From positions 186,001 to 250,000 of the forward strand of contig NZ_FYAK01000004.1 in the NCBI RefSeq assembly GCF_900185615.1: a stretch of 64,000 nucleotides of DNA. Direction: 5' to 3'. This DNA comes from Photobacterium malacitanum (GTDB lineage Bacteria > Pseudomonadota > Gammaproteobacteria > Enterobacterales > Vibrionaceae). Shown here piece after piece: positions 45,495-57,509 of this stretch; within the stretch, counting starts at the first letter, position 1, and each line of letters starts with the position of its first letter. Made by a program: the position numbers and the translations under genes. The notes below the pieces were generated by a model that worked only from the letters and a program-made list of their open reading frames with translations, searched no databases and was not told the DNA's origin.

Positions 45495-45788
45495 CAGACT
45501 AATTTAAGCCTATTTTGCGCTGGTTTTACAGCGCAAAATACTAATCCAAGCTTACAATAACGTTACATCTATAGTAAAAAACCTGACATCGCTCCGTTAT
45601 CCAACAACATTTTCATTAATCCTCTCACAAATAAACTACGAAGAATTAACAATGCAGTGGTAATATTTGATTATCTTATCGCTTTATTTTGTTATCAGTT
45701 TAGGCTCCAATTTCTTAACATAATTATCTGAAATCAGAAAACCTACTGACCAACTCATTCTATTTTTACCTTGTTGTTGGACGTTAAT
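45495..45788. other. Intergenic region before the export operon
   Basis: Just under 300 bases. It opens with the inverted repeat TTTTGCGCTG / CAGCGCAAAA, probably marking the end of speAB mRNA, and then is AT-rich and must include the promoter of the five-gene export operon. No gene seen. Confidence 0.5.
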
Positions 45789-46928
45789 ATGAAAAAACGC
45801 TGGATAACCGCTGCGGCATTGGCTTCTATTAGTTTAGGTGGCATATATTATTCCACTACCCATTCACCACCGCAGCACAGCTTTACGACACTCACCGTAA
45901 AACAAGCAACCATCAAAAAACAAGCCGTTGCTGTGGGTGAAATCATGCCGGCACAGGTTGTAAAGGTAAAATCTCAGATCGGTGGTATTATTGACGATAT
46001 CTATGTTCGAGTTGGAGAACATGTAACTGTTCATAGCCCATTAGTGAAATTACGTCCAAACCCGACCCCTCAAGACCTTACAGCTGCTCATGCTAATCTC
46101 CTCAAAAGTCAGGCTGATCTTGAACTTGCGCGAAAAACCTTACAAAACTACCAACGTTTAGTGGCACAAAATATTATTCCGGCTAATTTTGGCGATTATA
46201 TTAAAAGCAAGGCTCAACTCAAGTCCGCTCAAGCAACAGTTGAACAAAGCCAACAAGATATGGATTTAAAAAGTCGAGGCGAATCAACGGCTGGTAATGT
46301 CAAATTAACCTCGATCATTAGCGCCCCAATTACAGGTACGGTTATTGATATTAAAGTAGACGTGGGTGAACCGATTATATCGACAGAATCAAACCAAGCC
46401 GCAACTGAAATTATGACCATGGCAGACATGAGTAATATTATCTTTAAGGGTACCGTGAGTGAGCATGATGCGGCACAATTATCAGAAGGAATGCCCGTCA
46501 CATTAACCTTATCACCTTACCCTGAAAAAAAAGTTGAAGGTGTATTAACTAAAGTCGCAGTGCAGTCAGAAAAACTTAATGACAATAATGCCAGCTCTAA
46601 TCAACAGCAACAAAGTTTTGATAATGGCTTTGCCGTTGAAGTAAGCCAAATCAAATTCCCTAAGGGCATGGTGCTACGATCTGGGTTTTCAGCAACAGCA
46701 GAGATCACCTTAAGTAAAGCTGATGATGTAATGACATTACCAGAGCGCGCTCTGCATTTTGATGGCGATACGGCACAAGTTTTAATCCCTGATGATTCAG
46801 AACAAGGCTATCACTACCAACCAGTAACACTAGGGTTATCTGATGGTATTAATGTTGAAATTAAAACAGGCATTGATACCAAGCAATCACTGATAGATGC
46901 CAGTACAGTAGGTGATACCAATGACTAA
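45789..46928 (+). CDS. Periplasmic adaptor of a tripartite ABC exporter (MacA/HlyD-like)
   Basis: Membrane fusion protein linking an inner-membrane ABC transporter to a TolC channel. It has an N-terminal membrane anchor (about 4-25), a lipoyl-like half (VKVKSQIGGIIDDIYVRVGEHV), a coiled-coil hairpin at about 85-165 rich in Ala, Leu, Gln and Lys, the second lipoyl half (ISAPITGTVIDIKVDVGEPI) and beta-barrel domains. 379 residues. Start at ATG 45789 (MKKRW) rather than the upstream TTG. It overlaps the TolC-like gene by eight bases. First of five coupled genes. Confidence 0.9.
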   Translation: MKKRWITAAALASISLGGIYYSTTHSPPQHSFTTLTVKQATIKKQAVAVGEIMPAQVVKVKSQIGGIIDDIYVRVGEHVTVHSPLVKLRPNPTPQDLTAAHANLLKSQADLELARKTLQNYQRLVAQNIIPANFGDYIKSKAQLKSAQATVEQSQQDMDLKSRGESTAGNVKLTSIISAPITGTVIDIKVDVGEPIISTESNQAATEIMTMADMSNIIFKGTVSEHDAAQLSEGMPVTLTLSPYPEKKVEGVLTKVAVQSEKLNDNNASSNQQQQSFDNGFAVEVSQIKFPKGMVLRSGFSATAEITLSKADDVMTLPERALHFDGDTAQVLIPDDSEQGYHYQPVTLGLSDGINVEIKTGIDTKQSLIDASTVGDTND

Positions 46929-48204
46929 AGTACGCATTGTCACAACACTAATAATGACGGCAGGTTTAAGTTGCTGGAGCCTAACAAGCCATGCAATAAC
47001 AATCAACCAAGCGTGGATTGCTGCTAAAAATACCAATCCAAGTTATAAAATAAAACAACTAGAACAAGAGCAAAGCCAATTTGATACTGAGGTGGCTAAA
47101 AGTGCGTTACTGCCAGATTTATCAGCGACAGCAGGTAAAACATGGTCTGATCACGATGCAACCCAACCCTCAGGCTATACGGTTACCTTAAACCAATCTA
47201 TCTGGGACAGTCGTTCATGGCTTGCGCTTGATCAAGCGCAAGCTGAGGTCGTTTATGCTCAGCTAGAACTAAAAAAAGAACAAAATCAGCTCGCTTATGG
47301 TGTTATTGATGCCTATTTTAAACTTGCTCAGGCTCAAGTGGCTGTTGGTATTACCCGCGAACAACATCAAGATGCATTACATTTATTAACCTTGACTCAA
47401 AAAAAATATCAGGCCGGTATTATTCTTTCAACAGAAGTCGATGATGCCAATACTAATGTCTTTGGTGCCTATAGTGATTTATTAAGTCAGCAATCATTAC
47501 TGGCAGAGCAACAAGCCATTCTGGCCAAATTGATTAACCAACCGCCACAGCATGTTGATGAAATTAATAGTCAGAATTTACATCGACCACCATTACAAAA
47601 AAACACCAAGCAACAATGGCTAAAGTTGGCCCAAGATAATAGTCCTGATCTTCTTGCTGCCCAGCAACAACTGCGTCAGGCTAAACTCGCAGTGAAGCAA
47701 CAACAAGCAGACTATTACCCTAACCTATCGGGCAATATTAGCTACAGCAATGATTTTAATGGCCATAGTGATAACCTTAACACTGGCATCACCCTCAATG
47801 TGCCCCTTGATCTTAATGGCAAAATACGCTCACAAGTCGGTAAAGCTAAAGTTGGTGTCCAAATTGCGCAGCAACAATTGCGTCAAGTTGAATTGGATTT
47901 AACCAATGATATTAATACTCGCTTTAATCAATTAGATCTTGATTGGCAACGAGTTGATATTGGTAGTAAAAAGCTACAAGCCGATCTCAAAGCACTTAAG
48001 ACCAAACAAATAATTTATACCTCAGGCACTGACGGTACCACCGCGCTTGATATTATTCAGATTCAAGAAAAGGTCTATAAAAGTAAAGAAAGCCTACAAG
48101 ATCTTCTTTATACCTATTGGCTACATCGAATTCAATTATTAAGCTTAACTGGACAATTAAACGATAAAACTATCGTACAACTGTCACAGGCACTGCAGCA
48201 ATGA
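46921..48204 (+). CDS. TolC-family outer-membrane channel protein
   Basis: Outer-membrane efflux protein with a Sec signal peptide (ending near SHA) and two repeats of long coiled-coil helices (about 45-215 and 240-425), rich in Gln, Ala and Leu, with the usual internal motif NLSGNISYSNDF for a beta strand. 427 residues, somewhat short for TolC. Start at ATG 46921; it overlaps the next gene by ATGA. A dedicated channel encoded within a MacAB-type operon suggests it does not rely on the general TolC. Confidence 0.9.
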   Translation: MTKVRIVTTLIMTAGLSCWSLTSHAITINQAWIAAKNTNPSYKIKQLEQEQSQFDTEVAKSALLPDLSATAGKTWSDHDATQPSGYTVTLNQSIWDSRSWLALDQAQAEVVYAQLELKKEQNQLAYGVIDAYFKLAQAQVAVGITREQHQDALHLLTLTQKKYQAGIILSTEVDDANTNVFGAYSDLLSQQSLLAEQQAILAKLINQPPQHVDEINSQNLHRPPLQKNTKQQWLKLAQDNSPDLLAAQQQLRQAKLAVKQQQADYYPNLSGNISYSNDFNGHSDNLNTGITLNVPLDLNGKIRSQVGKAKVGVQIAQQQLRQVELDLTNDINTRFNQLDLDWQRVDIGSKKLQADLKALKTKQIIYTSGTDGTTALDIIQIQEKVYKSKESLQDLLYTYWLHRIQLLSLTGQLNDKTIVQLSQALQQ

Positions 48205-49412
48205 TGACCCTGTTAGCGCAAACTTTACAAACCATTATGGCGCATCGGCTTCGCAGTTTATTAGCGATAATTGCGATTATGTGGGGAATTATCTCGGTAT
48301 TAGTATTAGTTGCACTCGGTGAAGGCTTTTACCAAACCAATAAAACATCATTGTCATCGCTTATCGACAATAATCAAAAAGTGTTGATGGGACAAACATC
48401 CCTTCCGTGGCAAGGCTATCCGGCACGACGGGTGCTTCATGCAACACAAAAACAATATCAATCACTCGCCACATTACCGCAAGTAAAACAGCTGGCGATT
48501 GTTTTTAGAGCTAAGAAACCCAATGTCACTGATATGAAAGGCATAAAACTACGGGCGGTGGTCAACGGCGTTGATACGCATTATCTGCCTTTACAAGGTA
48601 TAAAATTGCTATCAGGTTCACGTCCAATCACAATCAGTGATCAGCGCAATCACAGCCGCGTCGCCATTATTGGATGGCGATTAGCAAAACAAGCTAAGCT
48701 AACTATTGGTGAACAACTGAAAATTAATGCGATTCCTTTTACCATTATTGGCGTAGTACCTAAAAATGAAAAGAACTATTCGTTTCCAGCTCGAAGCCTC
48801 ATTATTCCATCGGTAACTTATGCTGATATCTGGCAAGGCCCACCATCACAAGCGATTGTTGCTCCGCAAAAAAAAGTCTCACTTGCAGCATTACGAAAGG
48901 CGATACAAACACATTTTTCTCATGTGCTTCAGTTTGATCCTCAAGATACTCAAGCGATTAATGCACCGGACTTTAGCCACTTCGCTAATACATATTTAGC
49001 TCTATTTCGAGGTATTCAATTATTTTTAGCAGCCAGTGGTGCTATGACATTAGCCGTAGGAGCACTAGGCGTTGCCAATATTATGTTTTTATCGGTGACA
49101 GAGCGTACCCGTGAAATTGGAGTACGACTAGCGATTGGCGCGACACCAACCCATATCTTGACGCAATTTTTAGTTGAAGGTGCGGTATTAGTCATATTAG
49201 GAACCGCTATCGGTTTTAGCATCTCATGGTTGATCGTCAAGGCATTAGTGATGAGTCACTTACCGCAATGGCTAGGCACACCGGCTCTTACCTCTAATGC
49301 GATTTTCTTGACGCTCAGCATCACTGCAATATTAGCATTACTGGCTGCTTTTTTTCCTGCAAGAAGAGCGGCGAACCTCACGCCAGTCATAGCATTAAGT
49401 GCGAGGGCATAA
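48201..49412 (+). CDS. ABC transporter permease 1 (MacB-type)
   Basis: Inner-membrane permease with one N-terminal helix (about 18-40), a large periplasmic MacB core domain (about 45-270) and three C-terminal helices of the FtsX/MacB domain. The conserved ERTREIGVRLAIGATPTHILTQF sits in the cytoplasmic loop after the second helix. No ATPase domain is fused, unlike MacB. 403 residues. It begins inside the TolC gene stop (ATGA) and ends one base before the second permease, so the two are probably made in equal amounts and form a heterodimer. Confidence 0.92.
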   Translation: MMTLLAQTLQTIMAHRLRSLLAIIAIMWGIISVLVLVALGEGFYQTNKTSLSSLIDNNQKVLMGQTSLPWQGYPARRVLHATQKQYQSLATLPQVKQLAIVFRAKKPNVTDMKGIKLRAVVNGVDTHYLPLQGIKLLSGSRPITISDQRNHSRVAIIGWRLAKQAKLTIGEQLKINAIPFTIIGVVPKNEKNYSFPARSLIIPSVTYADIWQGPPSQAIVAPQKKVSLAALRKAIQTHFSHVLQFDPQDTQAINAPDFSHFANTYLALFRGIQLFLAASGAMTLAVGALGVANIMFLSVTERTREIGVRLAIGATPTHILTQFLVEGAVLVILGTAIGFSISWLIVKALVMSHLPQWLGTPALTSNAIFLTLSITAILALLAAFFPARRAANLTPVIALSARA

Positions 49413-49413
49413 C

Positions 49414-50688
49414 ATGTTTCCATTGCAACAAATTCTGCATGAGATGGCTGCAGAAAAACTCCGATTATGTCTTACTATTTTAGCGATTGTATGGTCAACC
49501 ATGTGTATAAGCACCATGTTAGCCACCGGTGAAGGGCTTCGCCAAGGACTTATTAGAAGCACCACCAGCGGTAATGGCGATCTTATTTATGTCACGGGCG
49601 GAACAGCCAGTATTACACAAGGGCGTTTCTTTCAAGGCAAAGCATTTGATTTACATTTATCTGACCGCGAGAATTTAGCAACATTACCTGATGTTAAGCG
49701 GGTCTCAACCTCTGCTTTATGGGATCAGCCCGTCACAAAAGGCGATCGTTTCGCTTATACTGAAGTGTTAGCGGTTGAAAATAATTACAAAGCAATTAAT
49801 GATTTAACCTTAGAACCCGGTGGACGCTGGTTTAACCCTACAGATACGAGTGAGCAACGTAAAGTGGTGATTATCGGTAAAGACACCGCTATGACGCTAT
49901 TTAATGACAAGCCTTATCATTATGGTGATCCTAAAAAACTTGATAATAATCCGATCGGCCAGACACTTAAAATAGGTAATATTGATTTTACCGTCATCGG
50001 TATACTTGATGCTCCAAGACGGATAGAACAAGGATCAGAATCAATGTATGCCACTCTGGTTCCTCTGGCAACTTGGCAACGTTTTTTTCCTCAACAACCG
50101 ATCAATGCCTTTAACGTTGAACCGCAGCCACATACTAATCGAGAACGTTTAGCTGTCACGATTCGTCACGTTTTAGCCAAAAAATATAACGCTAATATCA
50201 ATGATGAAACACTGGTTCAAACTGATGATATGTTGCTTAATCAAGAATCAATGCGAAATTTTCTGCTCGGTTTACAAACATTTTTAGGCATTATTGGGTT
50301 TGTTACGCTGATGGTTGCTGGTATTGGTATTGCCAATGTGATGTATGCCAGCGTTAAGCGTGCTACGCGCGATATTGGTATTCGTATGGCTGTTGGTGCG
50401 ACTCCCAATAACATTCGCTGTCATTATCTCATTCAAGCGATGCTGACCATGATGATTGGCGGCACAATTGGCTTATGTTTAACAGTCGGATTAATTGCGT
50501 TAATCAAAAAAATACCAATGACGAACAGTGAGTTATATATATATCTAGGCAAACCACAACCGGAGTTATCTCTTAGCGTTATGGCTATTGTTGTGGTTGC
50601 ATTAATTGTTGTTGGTATTGTTGCAGCTTGGTTTCCAGCCAACAAAGCGGCCAGTATCACTCCACTAGAGGCACTACAAAGTGAGTAA
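49414..50688 (+). CDS. ABC transporter permease 2 (MacB-type)
   Basis: Second MacB/FtsX-type permease, 424 residues, same layout: N-terminal helix, periplasmic core, three C-terminal helices, with KRATRDIGIRMAVGATPNNI as coupling loop. It is clearly related to the first permease but distinct, which points to a heterodimeric transporter. I start it at ATG 49414 with GAGG ahead, rather than at the in-frame GTG inside the previous gene. The ATPase gene overlaps its end by eight bases. Confidence 0.92.
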   Translation: MFPLQQILHEMAAEKLRLCLTILAIVWSTMCISTMLATGEGLRQGLIRSTTSGNGDLIYVTGGTASITQGRFFQGKAFDLHLSDRENLATLPDVKRVSTSALWDQPVTKGDRFAYTEVLAVENNYKAINDLTLEPGGRWFNPTDTSEQRKVVIIGKDTAMTLFNDKPYHYGDPKKLDNNPIGQTLKIGNIDFTVIGILDAPRRIEQGSESMYATLVPLATWQRFFPQQPINAFNVEPQPHTNRERLAVTIRHVLAKKYNANINDETLVQTDDMLLNQESMRNFLLGLQTFLGIIGFVTLMVAGIGIANVMYASVKRATRDIGIRMAVGATPNNIRCHYLIQAMLTMMIGGTIGLCLTVGLIALIKKIPMTNSELYIYLGKPQPELSLSVMAIVVVALIVVGIVAAWFPANKAASITPLEALQSE

Positions 50689-51412
50689 AATACCCTCGAT
50701 TGATTCCAACAATCAGCATCCCTTAGTCTCATTAACTAATATTTGTAAATATTATGGTGAGGGTGAGCACCTTGTTAAAGCACTTGATAATGTTTCTTTG
50801 ACTATCAATAAAGGTGAGTTTTTATCTATTTTAGGTCCCTCAGGATCAGGAAAATCGACCCTTATGAATATATTGGGGTGTTTAGATATTCCAACTAGCG
50901 GTGACTACCAACTCAATAATGAAGATGTTTCAGCCTTAACCAGTCATCAACTGGCTAAAATTAGGAATCATAATATTGGTTTTGTTTTTCAAAGTTTCAA
51001 TTTATTAGACTATGCCACAGCCCTTGATAATGTTGCCCTCCCTTTAGTGTATCGAGGCACTAAAACCAAGCAACGTCATCAAAAAGCAGCGGCTTTACTT
51101 GAACAAGTAGGGTTAGGTGAGCGTATGCATCACAAACCAAATCAACTTTCTGGTGGTCAAAAACAACGGGTCGCTATTGCGCGTGCATTAGTTAATGATC
51201 CACAGATAATTTTAGCAGATGAACCTACTGGCGCACTTGATTCTAAATCGGGAGCAGAAATTGAGGCGCTATTTAATGATCTACACCGACAAGGACGAAC
51301 ACTAATTATCGTCACTCATGATGTTAGTTTAGCGGAACGCACTAAGCGAATTATCACCATTAAAGATGGTCAAATCATCGCAGACAAAGCAACTGGCTAT
51401 CACTCCCAATAG
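50681..51412 (+). CDS. ABC transporter ATPase (MacB/LolD-type)
   Basis: Nucleotide-binding subunit that powers the two permeases. Walker A GPSGSGKST is at about 53-61, Q-loop in FVFQSFNLLDY, signature LSGGQKQRVAIARAL and Walker B ILADEPTGALDS, with the switch His in IVTHDVS. 243 residues. The start is a GTG at 50681 that overlaps the permease end by eight bases. Typical of MacB, LolD and bacteriocin/peptide exporters. Last gene of the operon, followed by a hairpin. Confidence 0.94.
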   Translation: MSKIPSIDSNNQHPLVSLTNICKYYGEGEHLVKALDNVSLTINKGEFLSILGPSGSGKSTLMNILGCLDIPTSGDYQLNNEDVSALTSHQLAKIRNHNIGFVFQSFNLLDYATALDNVALPLVYRGTKTKQRHQKAAALLEQVGLGERMHHKPNQLSGGQKQRVAIARALVNDPQIILADEPTGALDSKSGAEIEALFNDLHRQGRTLIIVTHDVSLAERTKRIITIKDGQIIADKATGYHSQ

Positions 51413-51425
51413 AGCCACATAAAAA

Positions 51426-51461
51426 AGCGCCAGTATTATTATAATTAACAATACTGGCGCT
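51426..51461. terminator. Terminator between the ABC operon and dgkA
   Basis: Perfect 12-bp stem AGCGCCAGTATT / AATACTGGCGCT with a 12-base loop. The T-run is strong for dgkA (minus strand) and weak for the ABC operon. Confidence 0.85.
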
Positions 51462-51478
51462 ATTAATAGGTATTTCAA

Positions 51479-51838
51479 TTATAAAAATAAAATACTACCC
51501 CACGTGATAACAACCAAAACAAGCGCAACAAATACTGCAGCAGAACCAATATCTTTCGCTCGACCACTCAACTGATGATGTTCAGGCCCAATGCGATCAA
51601 CGACAGCTTCAATGGCTGAATTGATCAACTCAGCAATAACAACAATAAATAATGAGCTAATCATCATTAATCGTTCAACCTTTGTCACTGGCATAAAAAA
51701 TGAAACGATCGTCATTATAACTAATAGAATACTTTCTTGACGAAAAGCAGCTTCATTTAACCACGCCGCTTTTAAGCCTTGTACAGAATATCCGGTTGCA
51801 TTAATGATCCGTTTTAAGCCTGTAGCACCAGGTTTCAT
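51479..51838 (-). CDS. dgkA: Diacylglycerol kinase
   Basis: Small trimeric inner-membrane kinase that phosphorylates diacylglycerol to phosphatidic acid for recycling. It has an amphipathic N-terminus (GLKRIINATGYSVQGLKAAW), three membrane helices and the signature VIAELINSAIEAVVDRIGPEHH in the active site. 119 residues, as in E. coli. It lies next to eptA in the same direction, a sensible pair, since transfer of phosphoethanolamine from phosphatidylethanolamine by EptA leaves diacylglycerol. A hairpin between them suggests separate or only partly shared transcripts. Confidence 0.95.
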   Translation of the reverse strand: MKPGATGLKRIINATGYSVQGLKAAWLNEAAFRQESILLVIMTIVSFFMPVTKVERLMMISSLFIVVIAELINSAIEAVVDRIGPEHHQLSGRAKDIGSAAVFVALVLVVITWGSILFL

Positions 51839-51916
51839 GGTTATCTCTCTGTTTTATTATTAAAAGACTTAATGTATGTGTTACTAATGATACATTTTGA
51901 ACAATGAAATAAAAGT

Positions 51917-51940
51917 AAAAGAGGACAACAGCCCTCTTTT
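51917..51940 (-). terminator. Terminator of eptA
   Basis: Stem AAAAGAGG / CCTCTTTT with an 8-base loop and an ACTTTTATTT tail on the minus strand, after the eptA stop and before dgkA. Confidence 0.7.
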
Positions 51941-51964
51941 TAGTTTATTTCTCACTCAATATAT

Positions 51965-53572
51965 TTATTGCTGACACTGGGAGAATATATCTAATTTAGG
52001 ATCATAAACCTTGGTTTTAACGTCCATCATGCCTAATAACGTATGGAATAAATTATCTTGCGAATAGCCACCAGCTGCCGCTTCTCGTTGTAAACATTGA
52101 CGGTTTATATGCTGGCTTTGTTGATAAGCTGGCGATAACCATAATATTAACGGCACTGTTGTTTGCTCTTTCGGCGCAATTGAATAAGGAAGCCCATGTA
52201 AATAAACCCCATCTTCACCCAGTGATTCACCATGATCAGCCATGTAAATCATTGCTGTATTGGCGTTATGATCATCACTTTTCAACATATCAATCACACT
52301 ACTTAAAATATGATCGGTATATAAAATAGTATTGTCATAAGTGTTAGTGACCTGCTCTCGGCTACATTCTTGTAAATTACTGGTATTACAGGTTGGTTTA
52401 AACACTTTAAATTTCGCTGGGTAACGATCGTTATATGTTGGGCCATGACTACCAATGATATGCAATACAATAAGCGTATCTTGTTTGGCATCATCAATTT
52501 GAGCTTGTAAGTTTTTAAGCAAGACTTCATCGTAGCAGGTACCATCGTGACAAAGCTTAGGATCACTATCAGCGTTGATCACAATATGCTTAACGCGATC
52601 ACACACGCCTTTACAGCCACTATCATTGTCTTTCCAATCAACATCAATACCCGCCCGCTGTAAAATATCCATCGCGGTATCTTGATGGCGAGCAGCTATC
52701 GCATTGTAACTCGCTTTGGTCATTACCGAGAACATACAAGGCAATGATACTGCCGTTGCGGTACCACATGATTTTACATTTAAAAAACTGATCACATTAC
52801 GTTTTGCTAATTCTGGGTTGGTATCACGATCATAACCATTTAATGAATAGTTCATTGAACGTGATGCCTCACCGACAACCATTACCACAACATTATGCTT
52901 GCCAGATTGGTGGTTATCTTTGGCATCAATACCTAACTGAGTAAATGGCATTTTTGCTTCAATTAATTGATACTTTGCATAGCGAAATGTTGCTGAAATA
53001 TAATTGGTTGGGTTAATTAGTGCTTTAATTTCAGAGTGGTTGCGTACCAATGAGGCATAATCTTTATAATAACCCGCCGCAATCACCACAATCACTAAAA
53101 CTGAAATTATAATACTGATACAACGTGCAATGATCTCTTTTACAACAGAGCGGTAAACAACCTTAATGCGCCATAAGATCGCAATCGGAATAATTGCAAT
53201 CGCAACAATCCACACCACACCAGCGATAGAGAAGTAACTTCCAGCTTCTGCTGGGTTAGTTTCAAACACATTCACAATCATCCCATAGTCAAAATAGACG
53301 CCATAGCTATACATCGCATAGGTGACTAAACTTGAGATAAATATCAGAATCGCAACTAATGGCCGCTGTAGCCACGGCCACAACAGTAAATTAAAAATAA
53401 TATTGAGTGCGGCGATAATAAACAATGGGATCGTAGCGATAAAAACGCCATCATTAGTGGTATTTTCAGCAAACAGTTCACTTAGATGCTTCCACAAAGC
53501 GATGTTTTGAATTGCTGCAAAAAAAACAGCAACTAATAATATATAAGAAGTACTCGTTAAGCGGAATTTCAT
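51965..53572 (-). CDS. eptA: Lipid A phosphoethanolamine transferase
   Basis: Inner-membrane enzyme that adds phosphoethanolamine to lipid A phosphate, lowering negative charge and sensitivity to cationic peptides such as polymyxin. Five N-terminal membrane helices (about 10-165) are followed by a periplasmic alkaline-phosphatase-like domain. The zinc glutamate is E235 in VVGEASRS, the nucleophile T271 in SCGTATAVSLPCM, and ADHGES lies near 450. Paired cysteines (CKGVC, CHDGTC) are typical of the family. 535 residues. Monocistronic; no PmrA/PhoP box was identified. Confidence 0.93.
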   Translation of the reverse strand: MKFRLTSTSYILLVAVFFAAIQNIALWKHLSELFAENTTNDGVFIATIPLFIIAALNIIFNLLLWPWLQRPLVAILIFISSLVTYAMYSYGVYFDYGMIVNVFETNPAEAGSYFSIAGVVWIVAIAIIPIAILWRIKVVYRSVVKEIIARCISIIISVLVIVVIAAGYYKDYASLVRNHSEIKALINPTNYISATFRYAKYQLIEAKMPFTQLGIDAKDNHQSGKHNVVVMVVGEASRSMNYSLNGYDRDTNPELAKRNVISFLNVKSCGTATAVSLPCMFSVMTKASYNAIAARHQDTAMDILQRAGIDVDWKDNDSGCKGVCDRVKHIVINADSDPKLCHDGTCYDEVLLKNLQAQIDDAKQDTLIVLHIIGSHGPTYNDRYPAKFKVFKPTCNTSNLQECSREQVTNTYDNTILYTDHILSSVIDMLKSDDHNANTAMIYMADHGESLGEDGVYLHGLPYSIAPKEQTTVPLILWLSPAYQQSQHINRQCLQREAAAGGYSQDNLFHTLLGMMDVKTKVYDPKLDIFSQCQQ

Positions 53573-53777
53573 TACACCGTATTCCTTCGTTAAAGATAAA
53601 GTAAACTTTAACCATCAATGACCTAGGGCTGATGATTATGCCTATGAACATATGTAATAGACATGGATCTAAATGAATTGACGCACAAATAAAATGCAAA
53701 CATAGATTGAAATAATGATAGTCACTTTTTTTATCTTTGCTGAAACTGTTACACTATTGGCAGTAAAGGAGATGACT

Positions 53778-54185
53778 GTGAATAAACTTCAACCTATTGA
53801 TAAGCTTGCTTGGCTTCATATAAAACACCGAAAATTATTAGGTGCTCGATCTTACGGAAAAAGCGCTTACTATATTCCAGGAGGGAAACGAGATACTGGT
53901 GAGACAGACACTCAGGCATTAGTGCGTGAAATTAAAGAAGAGTTATCGGTGGATCTTATTCCAACATCATTGTGCTATGCCGGCACCTTTCAGGCGCAGG
54001 CTCACGGAAAAGAACCTGGCATTATGGTGAAAATGACCTGTTATTATGCTGAATATAACGGTGATTTATTACCCGCATCTGAAATTGAAGAAATTCGATG
54101 GCTTACCAGTAACGATACCGACATTAGCTCAACCGTCACCTTAATGATTTTAGCCCAATTAAAAGCACAAGATTTAATTGATTAA
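53778..54185 (+). CDS. NUDIX hydrolase
   Basis: Pyrophosphohydrolase cleaving a nucleoside diphosphate linked to another group. The Nudix box runs from GGKRDTGE through REIKEEL (about 34-56), complete with the metal-binding glutamates. About 135 residues. I set the start at GTG 53778, six bases after AAAGGAG; ATG at 53772 overlaps the ribosome site, and the hydrophobic frame further upstream is unlikely to be translated. The PGGKRDTGE form is common in housecleaning Nudix proteins. Substrate unknown. Confidence 0.87.
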   Translation: MNKLQPIDKLAWLHIKHRKLLGARSYGKSAYYIPGGKRDTGETDTQALVREIKEELSVDLIPTSLCYAGTFQAQAHGKEPGIMVKMTCYYAEYNGDLLPASEIEEIRWLTSNDTDISSTVTLMILAQLKAQDLID

Positions 54186-54189
54186 AAAA

Positions 54190-54242
54190 GCGCCAATACA
54201 AATCTACACATTCAATAACAACATGTAATTTTGCATTGGCGC
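54190..54242 (+). other. Long stem-loop after the NUDIX gene
   Basis: GCGCCAAT / ATTGGCGC with a loop of more than 30 bases and no T-tail. Possibly a 3-prime end element; its arms have a further partial match inside. Confidence 0.4.
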
Positions 54243-54250
54243 AATGTAAA

Positions 54251-54280
54251 ACGGGTACAAGGGGAAAAGTACCCGTTAAC
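54251..54280 (-). terminator. Terminator of the GH63 gene
   Basis: Stem ACGGGTAC / GTACCCGT with a 10-base loop, followed on the minus strand by TTTACATT, about 45 bases after the GH63 stop. Confidence 0.65.
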
Positions 54281-54321
54281 AGCGTTATAAACTATAGACT
54301 CAAGAATCTATCGCTTCAAAA

Positions 54322-56952
<2,631 letters not shown>

Positions 56953-57001
56953 TTAATGATGTGCCGTATCTTATTATTTTTTGTACAGCTATTTTTTTTA
57001 G

Positions 57002-57025
57002 TCAGAGTTTGAACTCGCACTCTGA
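57002..57025. promoter_or_regulatory. Inverted repeat upstream of the GH63 gene
   Basis: TCAGAGT, ten bases, ACTCTGA, with a nested GAGTT-TG-AACTC. It is about 70 bases upstream of the GH63 ATG, a fair position for a regulator operator; which regulator is unknown. Confidence 0.45.
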
Positions 57026-57042
57026 GATTGCGGAGGATAATA

Positions 57043-57102
57043 ATGGTAAAAAAGATAACTAAAATTGAAGTTAATCACGTTTGTTATTTTACTAAAATCT
57101 AG
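57043..57102 (+). CDS. Possible 19-residue small protein
   Basis: ATG at 57043 lies six to seven bases after GGAGG and opens a 19-codon frame (MVKKITKIEVNHVCYFTKI) ending in TAG. The ribosome site is among the best in the window, but the peptide is too short for domain recognition and no terminator or promoter was identified. It points away from the GH63 gene. Treat as a candidate only. Confidence 0.3.
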   Translation: MVKKITKIEVNHVCYFTKI

Positions 57103-57455
57103 CCAAAAAAAAGCGGTTACATTTAGATACATTTTCAATGAAGAAATCCATCTTTATATGAAGGCATATCACACCACTAGCACTAGCCTCTCAAGGTATA
57201 TAACGATCAACTATTGATAATTTACTTAACTAAAAACATCACAACAGATCAAGCTAAAAAAAAGCTGTGATATTAATTCAAAAAAACAGAGCATTCTGAA
57301 AAATAATGCGATCTTCTATCCAAAAAAGAGTTCTACTGCAAATAATCCGTATCTGTAACTTTTGTAACACGCACAAGAATGAAATGTAACACGCCACAGA
57401 CCTTACTTTTTCACCAAAATGTGAAGCTCATCACCGCCGTTTTTAAGCAGAAATA

Positions 57456-57481
57456 AAAAAAGCACCCTCAGGTGCTTTTTT
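57456..57481 (-). terminator. Terminator of the antiporter gene
   Basis: AAAAAAGCACC, loop CTCA, GGTGCTTTTTT: a short G/C stem flanked by A- and T-runs, just after the antiporter stop. It can work in both directions. Confidence 0.88.
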
Positions 57482-57509
57482 GGTAACGCTAATAAACAAC
57501 TAACAACGA

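Noticed and set aside
45514..45539. Perfect palindrome after speB as a terminator
   Set aside because: Stem is clear but no T-run follows; noted as a palindrome only.
45652..45663. Mini-frame ATG CAG TGG TAA before the export operon
   Set aside because: Three codons are expected often by chance and no attenuator structure accompanies it.
53715..53777. N-terminal extension of the NUDIX protein (hydrophobic, about 21 residues)
   Set aside because: AAAGGAG lies inside it, just before GTG 53778, and the Nudix fold begins after that point; not a real signal peptide.
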